Assembly (NCBI GenBank): GCA_035610365.1
Contig: CM069438.1
Coordinates: 34,093,869 to 34,157,868, forward strand
Direction of reading: 5' to 3'
DNA length: 64,000 nucleotides
DNA from: Aquatica leii
Taxonomy: Eukaryota > Arthropoda > Insecta > Coleoptera > Lampyridae
The translations under genes were made by a program, and so were the position numbers. Shown here one piece after another: positions 54,195-64,000 of this stretch. Below the pieces are notes generated by a model. That model did no database searches and was not told where the DNA came from. It saw only the letters and a list, made by a program, of their open reading frames with translations. Within the stretch, counting starts at the first letter, position 1; each line of letters starts with the position of its first letter.

Positions 54195-55960
54195 GATAAA
54201 AGCGTGGAGCGGGGATAACAAAACAAAAGCTAAAATGAAGACAGAAATTTAAGCATACGCCAAGGATAGAACCCTAAACTCCAAAACCAACCCAATTCCA
54301 AGAAACCCAACCCCGTGTAATCTCATCAGATTACCACAAATACAAAAGAGACAGAGATTTTCCAAAACCTTAAGATTACCGACAACCAAAACTGTAACAG
54401 AAGCGCACGAAGCGAAACGTATTTCCAAGAAACCAAGAGTAATTTGATCCAAAATCAAAGAAGAATACCAACACGGTGTACTAATTTCCGAAGCGCATAA
54501 CGCGATACCAAAAAGTAAGGTACAAACAATCAGTAACCCAATACAGTAAGGACGTAAGCATCAAAAGAATTCTAGAGAAAGAAAAGAATATAGGAAAGGT
54601 AGAAGTTTAGACAAGCGTCCAGGACTAAGTAGCCCTAAAATCCCCTTAACCCCCAACCCTTAAATACAAAACCATCGTTCAAAATGGTCCGAAAAAAGGA
54701 ACCCAAAATCCCAAGTACTTATAATCCCCAAAACTAAAATTCGAAGAAAAGAAAAGAAAAGAAAGAAGAGGAAAGAAAAGAACGTAAGAACTATCAATTG
54801 CTAAACGAACACTTGTTAATCATCGATCACTGTGCTGGACTGTAACAATGAAACTTATAAGCCGATAAACGGAATAGAATATCCCAAGAAAAAAACAAAG
54901 AGAAAAGTAGCAAAAGAGATATCCTAAAAATGACTAACAACATCCAAAAAGGCTGAGCAAGCGGAAGTACATAAAGTACAGAAAACGGAGTTGTAGTCTG
55001 TCTTAAGTTTAAGACTTACACAGCAAAACGAATAACTTACTAAGCCCAATGTAGCAAAAGAAAGAATTAGCAAAAAAAAGGAAATAAAGAGAAAAGAATA
55101 TGGTTGCACTGAATCCATGGAAAAAAGACTAAGCTTAAGCAAAAAGAAAAACTTTCAAAGCAACCCAAAACAAAACTAGAAGAAAAAAAAGAAAAAGAAG
55201 TATGAGTTAATAAAGAACAGAAAACTTCGCTTGCTAATTTAGCATCGTAAGTTCTTGTCGTGTTGGAATGTCACATTGGAACGTAAATGCCGAAGAACAG
55301 ATTAGAATATTCTAAGAGCTAAAGAAACCCAAAGAAGAGAAATATCCTAACGGTGACTGACAACATCAAAAATGTTGACTAAGCGGAAGTACGGAGTACA
55401 AGAAGCGACGTCACAGTCTATTCCAAGCTCCAAACCAAAAACAACAAATCAAAAACGCACTAAACCTAATAAAGCGAGAGAAGTAACTGAGAAAGAAAAG
55501 CAAAAGAAAAGAAACATAGTTGCGTAAATACTAAAGAAAGAAGTTACTAACAAGAAAAAAGAAAGAAAGTATTCAAGCAACAATTCAAGATAAAAGAAAA
55601 AAGCAAAAGCGATAATTGCCCTAAAGGAAAACCTTCAAAAGCAAAAAGAATAAACCAAAAGTAAGAAAGACAAGAAAGGAAGAAAAGAGACAGAAGGAGA
55701 AATATAAGACAAGATGTAAGTTTCTGATTCGATCTTCTCTCCGTAGAAAAACCGAAAGGGAGTGACCAGCCCTTCAATGCCCAACCAACCGTCCATGAGG
55801 CGAACCATAAAGAGAATCAAAAGAAAGAACAATGGCACAAAGAAAAGATATATAGGCCCCAAGAAGAAAAAATAATGAAAAGTAGAAAAGATAAGAGATA
55901 GAGAAAGACTTCGTTTGATTCTTTAGAGTATCATGCCGCTTTATGTGATTTGTCGGTCAC
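54195..55960 (-). repeat. T-rich arm of inverted repeat (right) with ~420-bp tandem repeats
   Basis: The minus strand aligns with 51180-52620 forward. Within it, about 54740-55160 and 55160-55580 are two diverged tandem units (for example ATATCCTAAAAATGACTAAC at 54919 and ATATCCTAACGGTGACTGAC at about 55341). It leads on the minus strand straight into the purine tract and LTR at 54192, so it is best read as the 3' non-coding region of an X-type element. Confidence 0.65.
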
Positions 55961-56136
55961 ATTTGATTAGCAACACTTAGCGAACTGAAAAAACATCTTT
56001 CATTTACGTTTCTTCTCAGGATGCGTGTTATTGTGTTTGGGTTGGTTTTAGATTTTAGTATTTTGTCCTTAGTGTATACCTAAATTTCTATTTTGGATTC
56101 AAGCTAGTGTCCGTATCCTAGATTTTTATGTTGCTG

Positions 56137-57130
56137 GAGGAGGGGGGGATTTGTTATGTTAAAGGTGTTTTAGTGTTATGTTTGTTCTTCGTGTAAGATT
56201 TATTCTTAGAACGCACACTTTTTGTCGCACGGGTCGGAATAAATATTAAACTTTAAAACGATTATCGTTCCGGTAATGTAAAAATAACGTGGACATTATC
56301 TAGCCTTGTGTACACCTAACAAAGTTTTTATTACCAATTATTCACGCAAATCCATACTAGTCTTGAACACAATATTTTTGCGACCTGAGTAAAAGTCTTT
56401 ATTTAGAGTAAGCATTTAATTTAATTTTTCCGTAATCGTCTGTAGCGAGTTTCCATACCTCCACACGTGTTCTTTGTTTGTCCAGATAATAAACGGATGT
56501 TGTAATTGGAAAAATTTCTATAATGACGTCACGTCATTGTAGCTAATGCTATCTACACCTTTAAGATATTGGATGCAATTGTTACCGTATTGAAGTAAAC
56601 ACCGAGACTCGGCGCATTCATTTGTTTTTCAGTAACCGTATGAATTAAAAAGGTTTTGCTTGTGATAACGCCGTATGTATGTATATCGTTGTTAGAGTTT
56701 AATTAATTTCAAGAAATGCTAGGAAAGTGTCGCTAGCTAGCTGCATGCTTTAAAAAAATAAAATTGTAAGTTTTATACTTTCTATTTTAATTCTTGATAT
56801 TTTGGTGATCAGTCGAATTGTAAGAACGTACATAGTAGGTTGTTGGCAGAATCGTTTTGCTGTGTGTCACATATTGTTATACGGCGCACTTAAATTCTCT
56901 AACTCTTTCAGAATGTAAAAGTTAAGCCGATAAGGTTATTTTGTTGTACGATCTCTTGCTTAGTCAAAGGCTTATTTCATATTTTGTCTGTGATACCGAC
57001 TTACGTGCTAGCGTTTGATCAAACTTATACAAATATATTTATGTTTCTGTCTGTAATAAAATAAATATACTCTGTCTGGTCATTTATTCTAGATTTAAAC
57101 GGTGTCTCTCACCCTAGTCCTTCATTGTTT
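56137..57130 (+). repeat. Candidate gypsy LTR with preceding polypurine tract
   Basis: GGAGGAGGGGGGGA (about 56138-56151) is followed by TGTTATGTTAAAGG. About 950 bases later AATAAAATAAA (57057) and a CATTGTTTTGGCGCTTC stretch (about 57124-57140) resemble the polyadenylation signal, LTR end and primer site. No second copy in the window matches it convincingly, so the call stays tentative. Confidence 0.4.
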
Positions 57131-57242
57131 TGGCGCTTCTTTAAATTTATTTTATAATTTCGCACCACAAGGCTTACGACTGAATCACCGGAACAACTGA
57201 GTTAGTCGTCGCTCTTTTACGTTACGAGAAAAACCTCAGAAT

Positions 57243-57480
57243 AGGTTACAACATTGACTCGGGTCAAATTGGAAAAATGTTCTTATTTTATAACTATAAG
57301 TTATAACGACTATAGCTCATTTACAGTTATCTTTTATAGATAGTAATTTATACTGTTAGATGGCTCTGCCATCAAACGTTGTTAATGGTTTTTATTTTAG
57401 TATACATATAAAAGTCTCCGTTCTTACAGGTTTTGGCATGTGTGCTCACTTATTGCGTCGTTAAAACAATGAAAATTGTT
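57243..57480 (+). repeat. OBP-locus repeat, copy C
   Basis: Aligns with 47165-47330 and 50965-51137 at clearly lower identity. Blocks are AGATGGCTCTGCCATCAAACG, AGTCTCCGTTCTTACAGG and GTCGTTAAAACAATGAAA. It lies at the 3' side of OBP gene 3, as copy A does at gene 2. Confidence 0.8.
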
Positions 57481-57554
57481 TTGATTTTTATCTATTCTAC
57501 ATTTTGTCTCTTAATACAACTAAAACTATAAAAACAAATATAATTACGTTTGTT

Positions 57555-58013
57555 CTAATTTTTGGCGCCTCGAATGATTGCAGTTTGAACACAATAACTG
57601 TACTTAAAAGATTTTTCGCAAATATCTGTTATGTTGATAGTTTCTCTAGTGCAGTTGTTAGTAATTTCCGCATTTGTTCCAGGTATATATTTGATCATTT
57701 GAATGTTTTTCTCGTAGTTTACACTACCATCAGGATTAAGTAAATCTAAACGCTTAGCTATGCAAGCTATGAAGCATTTTAGACACGCATCTTCAGGAAA
57801 CTCATAATTAAATAACCATTTGTTAACGGCTACTGGATTAACGCCGGTCGCACAGATGCATTCGCTTTGATAGCGATGCACAAAATTTGCCCAAGCTTTA
57901 GCCGATTGTTCGGGGACCTATAAACATAAACAACAATTTTCGAAAACAAATGTTAAACTTACTTGGGCCATTGATGCACTGACGACAATACAAATAATTA
58001 AAACATACTTCAT
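57555..58013 (-). CDS. Odorant-binding protein, gene 3 (two exons)
   Basis: Paralogue of gene 2 with the same structure. Exon 1 (58013-57963) gives signal peptide MKYVLIICIVVSASMAQ and a GTAAGT donor. The intron is 45 bp. Exon 2 (57917-57555) starts at VPEQSAKAW and ends at TAG. It has 137 residues with the same six-cysteine pattern (CFIAC; CTRETINITDIC; CEKSFKYSYC). Differences from gene 2 are scattered and mostly conservative (for example NNEF/NYEF, INKR/IAKR, TNPE/TNAE), with no frame damage, so it appears functional. The AATAAA next to the stop of gene 2 reads AACAAA here, and the TATA box has one change, so expression may differ. Confidence 0.93.
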
Positions 58014-58083
58014 AGTAAATATTTTAAGTACTTCAAAGTTTAACTTAGTTTTAGGCAATGTTAAATGTACTATATTTTTTATG

Positions 58084-58789
58084 CTATTGTGTCTGGTTAT
58101 ATGTAAATGTGTTGTTTTTCATAATTAGAGTACAGCGTTTTGAATACTATAATTACTCAAGACTAATATTAATTTTGTTTAACTAAATAATAATAGCTTT
58201 GTTTAGCCAAAAATTATCATGATGGATTAGGCATCTTGTTATTAACTATTTGCTACTTAGAGAGTTGGTTAAAGAAATACATTTAAATGCTGATTGTGAT
58301 GGCAATGCGTAGTATGTTACATAGAGTAGCTTAGACACTAATAAAAGTAAAGACATTTTAATATGTAACGACAGTTTCGCTTCCTGGAACTGTTCAGCAG
58401 TGGGAGAACCTTCTACTGGACTTCCAAAACCTATAACTTTATATTAACATAATAGGGCAAAACGGATCAGTTAGCATTTTCACATTGGCATTGTTACCTT
58501 ACAATGTTATACGTTGTGGTTTTGCCCGCATTTTATTCAAAACTTATTTGAATTACGCGGGTGTAAAATTAGTTTTCAACGTTTCCATTTCTATAGCCAT
58601 TTGAATACTATTTTTGATGTACAGTAAATTTATACTATGCGTATTGAGTATATAATATATAATAATGTAATATATAAGTAAAAATCGTGTAAGTTATATA
58701 CAATACAATACAAAAAAAAACTACGTTTATTAAGTTAGTAAACAATTACTAAATTTACGATGTAAACTTAATTTTATTTTAGTTACTTA
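58084..58789. other. Upstream flank of OBP gene 3
   Basis: Counterpart of 47936-48734, with small indels. No additional gene seen. Confidence 0.6.
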
Positions 58790-59050
58790 ACGAAAAAAAT
58801 ATGTTTTTCATATTTTGTAGAACAATAGTTCTAATAAACGCAAAAATATAGATTAACTTGGTCATAAAATTTTTGTTTATTTATAACATAATTTATATGG
58901 TATTTACATTTATTCCGGCGTCAGAAAATATTTTTAAACTTTAAAAATAAAAAAAAACAAAATTCAGCTTTTTTTTCAAATATTTACTTTTAGTTTATCT
59001 TATAATTTATAGTAATTTATAACATTTTTTGAATATATTTTTAGGTAATT
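58790..59050. repeat. OBP upstream-flank repeat, copy at gene 3
   Basis: Counterpart of 48735-48990 and of 28015-28270. It is AT-rich with the same ordered landmarks. Confidence 0.6.
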
Positions 59051-59993
59051 ATTTTCTCTGTGTAAATCTATTAACGGTTTAATTTTAATCATGTAAAAAA
59101 TAAAATTTAACTTGCTATTAATAAAAGACTTTTCTTGTTGTGTCTTCAAAAGATGATTTATGTTATCGCCGCTTAAAAAATCATGAAAAAAATTCAAAAC
59201 AAGGTTTTAAAGAAAAAAAATTAAAGGGGCAACACAAAGAGATATAAATAACTTAAAGATTTGGCAATAAATTGTTTTAAAAACATGTAACGTATTTTAT
59301 GTTGTTTTAACGTGGGTAACATAACATTAACATTCTACATATATAAAATTACACATATAACAAATTCGGGTTGTGTCTCTACTACCACTACCGGTTACAA
59401 TTCTCCCCTTTTGGATCCCACATACTGTCTTGGGTGGGATCCAACAATTAATCGTATCTGCAATAGATTAATTCATGATGCACTGCAAGGTGTTGTACAT
59501 GGTTGATTGATCTTGCGGGCATGGCGAGGATACATAGTACTTGTTGTTGGCACATCGTCTACTACTGAAACTGCTATAGTCAAGTGTTCTTCATCTGAAG
59601 AAAGTAGCGTCCTATTCTTCAACTCTGGTTTCTCTTCAATATGCGAACAAATCTTTCGCCTTTAGCTAAAGCAAAAGGACTTTGTTTAATTCATTTTGTC
59701 AGCAAATCAAGCGAAGTCGGTTTATTAAGGCCGACAAGTAATTTTGTAATTTGTTATAATAGCGTTGTTATTTTTTGTGATAAAGTTGTTCCTTTCGACG
59801 GTGCTTTAGACCCTTACTTCCACGAGGTTAATGGTGGATAACGACTCACAGGCTATAAGTCCAACCGTTTCTGGCAATAAGCTCCTGTGTACGGCTAAAA
59901 GGGTATCAGGTAACAGTTTGTTTCTCCAGCCGACACTCCACGAGCGTCGCGCTGTCGCGCTCAGCCTCTCCTATTCCCTCAGCCTCCTCCGCC

Positions 59994-61080
59994 ATGGAGG
60001 CTGAGTCCGCGTCCAGCAAGCGTCGTCGTGAAGACGACGACGATGTCATCCTTTCTGATAAAACCTCCCTAGACAGCATTGAAACTTCCTTCGATGCCGA
60101 CATCACTCGTCTTACCAAGGTAATCTCTGCCTGCAAGATTACTACTTCTCGTCAATCAGAAATGATTGACATAGTCAGCAGGCTTCAAGCGACTTTCAGA
60201 AAATCCTTAATCAACCGTCGTGTCTAGCAGCAAACTGCTGACATTGCTAATGCCTTGGATGATGTCCAATCAGCCTTGCAATCTGTTACAGCCAAGTTGT
60301 CCACAACCAATGCTGCACATCCCGCCTCAGTCTCCTATGCTCAAGCGGCCCAAACCAAACTAGTCGAAAAAGTCAAGGTACCTTCCGACAAATCCGTCGC
60401 ACCTGTTCCCAGGTCGACAGTAGTAATTGTTTCAAAACTCGATAGTCCCCTCAAGACCGCAGACGAAACCAAGAAGACCCTCATGAAAGTTTTGGATCCG
60501 CAAAGATATGGCCTAAGACTAGACCGTGTGACGAAAACGGGGAAAAGCTCTATCAGACTGGAATCTGAGAAATCAGATTTGACAAAAATTCCTGCGGCCA
60601 TCCTAGATCAAGCCGGTCTTGTGATCAAACCCCAAGGCAAATCGTTTCCTCGCATTTCTATCCTAGACGTTCCTAGAAACCTGTCCCCTGAGCAGGTGAA
60701 AGAGGCTTTGGTCTCTCAGAACTTCCACGATGCCTCAGATCAAGTGCTTCATCTGGCAAATGAGCACTTAAAAGTGCTGTTTCGCTTCGGCAATAAAGAA
60801 GGGGCAAATTGTAACTGGATACTTGAGGTTTATCCGGAAGTTCGACAATACCTTTTGGCATCGCGTCGTGTGTACGTCGCCTGGAATGCATGCCGGGTCA
60901 ATGACCATATCCGGGTCACACGTTGTTTTAACTGCCAAAAATACGGCCACCATTGTATGAACTGTAAGAGCGACATATAGTGCGGCTATTGTGCTGAAAA
61001 GCACGAGACTGCGTTTGCTTTCGCCACAAAGGAGACGTCGTCAAACATAAGGCGACCTCTAACACCTGTCCGGCGTACTT
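59994..61080 (+). pseudogene. R1-like ORF1 (Gag-like)
   Basis: The ATG at 59994 opens a charged N-terminus (KRRREDDDD). A TAG at 60225-60227 stops it after 77 codons, and the same frame continues from 60228 to a TAG at 60978-60980. The later part has a Ser/Pro/Lys region, then the Gag core (KTLMKVLDPQRYGLRLDRV, NLSPEQVKEAL), and the first zinc knuckle CFNCQKYGHHCMNC at its end. The second knuckle (CGYCAEKHE) follows the 60978 stop. The protein would bind the element's RNA. The 60225 stop is also in the other copy at 50251. Confidence 0.85.
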
Positions 61081-61142
61081 AAAACGGCTCGACGCCAAGA
61101 TTTCAAATACCGATTATAGACTTTGAGGACACTCAATTAACT

Positions 61143-63985
61143 TTGAGGTTTGCGCAAGTGAATCTTCGCAATTCACGTGTTGCGACTTTAGAAGCGATGA
61201 GTTTCTCCTCCGACAACGACATTGACGTATTACTGACCCAAGAGCTATACGTGTTCACTTCAGGTTCAGGTTACAAGCTCGCTGGTGCGGCTGTACCCTT
61301 TAACAGGATTGCCGCATCCTCTTCTATGCGGTACTACTCAGCTATTGTTTTCAATAGTTTGAAGCTCGTCGGAGTGGTAACACTCAGCCATTTAACTAAT
61401 GACTGCAATGCGGTAATCATGGTTACGGTTGGAAACACCTCCTTTGCAATCGTCGGCGTTTATTGGCCGCCGAGTGAGGATGTTCGTATTCATCTCCAAC
61501 ACTTAGATAAAATTCTTAATGAACTAAGAGGCACTCCTATTATCATAGCAGGTGACTTCAACTCGAAATCGCCGCTTTGGCACTCCCCGGTGACCGACGA
61601 ACGAAGACGATGTGTGGAGAACCTCGTGGGTGAACGCGACCTCTGTGTTGTTAATGAACCATATCAACCTTTCACTTTCGCTAGCCATCTAGGTTCAACT
61701 AATATAGACGTCACATTAGCTTCTCCTTGTTTAGCCAGAAAAATATCAAACTGGCGCGTCATTCCAGATGTAATTGAAAGTGACCACCGACTGATACGGT
61801 TTGAATTAACCGTCAAGGCCCCTAACCACGTACCGATCCCTAAAAGAGTCCTTGATTTTAAACGCATTGATCCCGTTCGCCTAAATGAGGCTATAGTAAA
61901 TTTAATTCCTACTTATCTTCCACGTGGTGCTTTATGCCACGATCCTAAATCTGTGGACGCCTTCATTGATAAGTTGACCAGGATGATCCTCGATTCTTGT
62001 CAAAATGGCTTGAATAGCATACGCTTAAAATCTAGAGCTGGTGTACCTTGGTGGAGTCCTAAGTTAGACAGGTTAAAGCGAGCGGTGCGTTGTTTAAGAA
62101 AACACCACCAAAAAGCCCCTGTCGACGTAAAACCTCAATGGCTTGCCTCTTATAAGACCGCGCTTCACCGTTACAAACTGGCAGTGAAGACAGCGAAATA
62201 TAGCTCATGGCAAAGTTTTGTGGAAAAAAGCCTGACAACGAGTCCTTGGGGGTTAGTTTACAGGTTATCCTCCCGTAAGTTCCTGTCGATCCAACCGTGC
62301 TCCAATCTTAAAGACGGCGGCAGATACACTATTTCAGAATTAGACACGATCAAAGTTATAGTTTCCACATTATTCCCGGACGACGATCCCTCGACGGACA
62401 ATGCCCATCATGCCCAAATAAGATCCCGATCTCTTTTGCTAAGTAATTCCCGACAGGACTGGGTGGTCACTAACGACGATTTAGCCGCGGTGGCTAGCAA
62501 AATTCCTAGAAACAAAGCTCATGGACTTGACGGAATACATTGTAATGTTTTGCGAACGGCTGTTCTAGATTCTCTCTCATCAACGATCGTTGACCTGTTC
62601 AACTCATGTATAAAAATTGGTGATTTTCCTACCAGCTGGAAAGCTGGTAGACTAATCACTATTCTCAAGCACGGAAAGAAGGATCTCGCCAATCCCAACT
62701 CGTATCGCCCGATAACTTTGTTATCCGAACTAGGCAAACTTTTCGAAAGGGCACTTCTTAAAAAGGTACACGACGACATTCCGCCTAACGTTTTATTCCA
62801 TCCTAGTCAATATGGCTTCGTTCCTGGCAAAACGACGACTGACGCCGCCCGTCGATTAATGACAATTGCACAATCGAACGTTTCCAAGTACAGACTAGTT
62901 ATTTTCATAGACATCTCTGGAGCGTTCAACAACGTATGGTGACCTTCTATAATCGAAGCTCTCGTCGTTAAGAGAGTACCTGCAGATGCTACGCGCATCA
63001 TTCGTAGTTATTTGTCGAATAGATCGATAACTTATTCTGCGAACGTTTCACGTTCAACTTTCACGAAACCATTGACGAAGGGCTGTCCACAAGGCTCGGT
63101 TTTTGGGCCGACCTTGTGGAACTTGGTTGTCAATGATCTCCTGGACAAAGACTTACCAGCAGACTGCGACATTTTTGCTTATGCGGACGACATAACCGTC
63201 ACAGTGTCCGCAAATTCTCGACGAGACTTGAAGGCAAAATCTAACACGTGCCTAAATATTGTGACTGGCTGGGCTGGTAGCAATAAACTAAGTATTTCTG
63301 CAAACAAGACTAAGTACATGGTTTTTGGCTCTACACTAAGACAAAATCTTTCACTGCGCCTCCTCGAAACTTCTGTCCGTAGGGTCAAGTACTTCGGACT
63401 ATTGCTCGACAACAAGCTGAGTTTTGTTAAACATGGCGCTTTCGTGGTTGACAAGTGTAAGAGTGTCTTGCACTTGTTTTACAAATACTCACGTTTGAAA
63501 TGGAACCTTCACAAAAAACATCTTGCGAATAACTTCGACAATGCAGTTATTCCCATGCTGACATATGGCTTAGACATTTATGGTACCACAGACTTCGACA
63601 TTCCCACGTGGTCAGGAAACTGGCTTCGTTGCAATCCTTGCTTCTAAGAACTATCCTAGGGGCGTATCGCACCGTTCCCGTAGATACCCTCTGTGTTATT
63701 TCTAAACATCCTCCCCTACATTTCCTATTGCAGGAAATCTACTGCACCAAAGTTCTTCGCAAGGCTGGCTCGTGCAATTTCCTTGACCAACACGTTTCAA
63801 ACGACGATTTTCAGTCCTTTTCAGCGGCCAAGCGTCACTTTAAGGTCTTGATCTTGGGTGAATAGCAGCGGCTGTAGGACACTTCCCATAAAGGTCGTAA
63901 TGCCTATTCTCTTATCCCGGATATCCTTACCTGGGTCAGAATGCCCCACGTCCCTAGACGAGAGGCCGACCAAATCCTGTCTTCA
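61143..63985 (+). pseudogene. R1-like ORF2: endonuclease and reverse transcriptase
   Basis: 599 open codons from 61143 carry the endonuclease (QVNLRNS at the start, TQELYV, IIAGDFNSKSPLWHS at about 61546, NIDVTLASP, IESDHRLIRFEL) and the RT fingers and palm (KAHGLDGIHCNVL, YRPITLLSELGKLFERALL, VIFIDISGAFNNVW). A TGA at 62940-62942 takes the place of a Trp usual in this family. The same frame reopens to 63647 with GCPQGSVFGPTLWN (63081) and the catalytic YADD (63180). A frameshift near 63620 moves coding to the frame ending at 63865. Two TAGs (63863, 63875) then interrupt the C-terminal domain. The start codon is uncertain, since the frame may open earlier. Confidence 0.92.
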
Positions 63986-64000
63986 CAGGGCGGATTTCGT

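Larger units (their letters stand above)
59374..64000 (+). mobile_element. R1-like LINE next to OBP gene 3 (runs off right edge)
   Basis: A nearly complete non-LTR retrotransposon with leader, ORF1 and ORF2. It begins at GTTGTGTCTCTACTACCACTAC, the same start and host flank as the copy at 49211, so both descend from one insertion. R1-type features are a Gag-like ORF1 with CCHC knuckles, an N-terminal endonuclease in ORF2, the RT motif GCPQGSV and a C-terminal AYRTVPVDTL. Coding is interrupted at a few points, mostly single-base nonsense changes. The 3' end lies outside the window. Confidence 0.9.

Overview
The window is AT-rich invertebrate nuclear DNA, almost certainly from an insect and plausibly a beetle (this is an inference). 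It holds three classical odorant-binding protein (OBP) genes, a gustatory-receptor-like stretch, an errantivirus-type Ty3/gypsy element with env, a BEL/Pao element, R1-like and RTE-like LINEs, and a Penelope-like element. Most of the 64 kb is mobile DNA at different stages of decay. The only ordinary host genes I can defend are the OBPs.

Layout. 0.36-13.77 kb is one errantivirus-like gypsy provirus with LTRs, tRNA-Ser primer site, gag, pol, env and a 4-bp target duplication. A complete 6.05-kb BEL/Pao element on the minus strand interrupts its gag. The BEL element has apparently identical LTRs and a 5-bp duplication. 14.4-15.0 kb is OBP gene 1 (minus). 15.3-17.6 kb is a decayed RTE-like LINE. 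18.3-22.4 kb is another decayed LINE split by about 2 kb. 22.9-24.0 kb is an R1-like fragment (minus). 24.1-27.4 and 31.06-35.37 kb are two copies of a LINE whose plus strand is extremely purine-rich. The second copy sits, with a 14-bp target duplication, inside an R1-like element (minus, 29.5-36 kb).

36.0-39.8 kb is a gypsy element here called family X (minus), with a long LTR of about 1.13 kb. Next to it, at 40.07-40.30 kb, is a short second LTR. 41.7-47.06 kb is an X LTR (plus) interrupted by a 4.84-kb unit with a 9-bp duplication. That unit has Penelope-like terminal repeats and coding region and also contains the gustatory-receptor-like stretch. 47.06-50.86 kb holds OBP gene 2 and an R1-like LINE 5' part. 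The start of this segment is repeated at 50.86-51.14 kb. 51.2-57.1 kb is gypsy debris: a large imperfect inverted repeat around an X LTR, tandem repeats and a candidate LTR. 57.2-64.0 kb holds OBP gene 3 and a longer copy of the same R1-like LINE, which runs off the right edge.

How the parts relate. OBP genes 2 and 3, their promoters, flanks and the adjacent R1-like insertion were copied together, so the LINE was present before that duplication. A more recent partial copy lies between them, and retroelements later separated the copies. The OBPs should be secreted, soluble odorant carriers in the fluid around chemosensory neurons. The retroelement genes are nearly all broken by stops and frameshifts. 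Work was by eye: similarity statements are visual, and clade names for the decayed LINEs are provisional.
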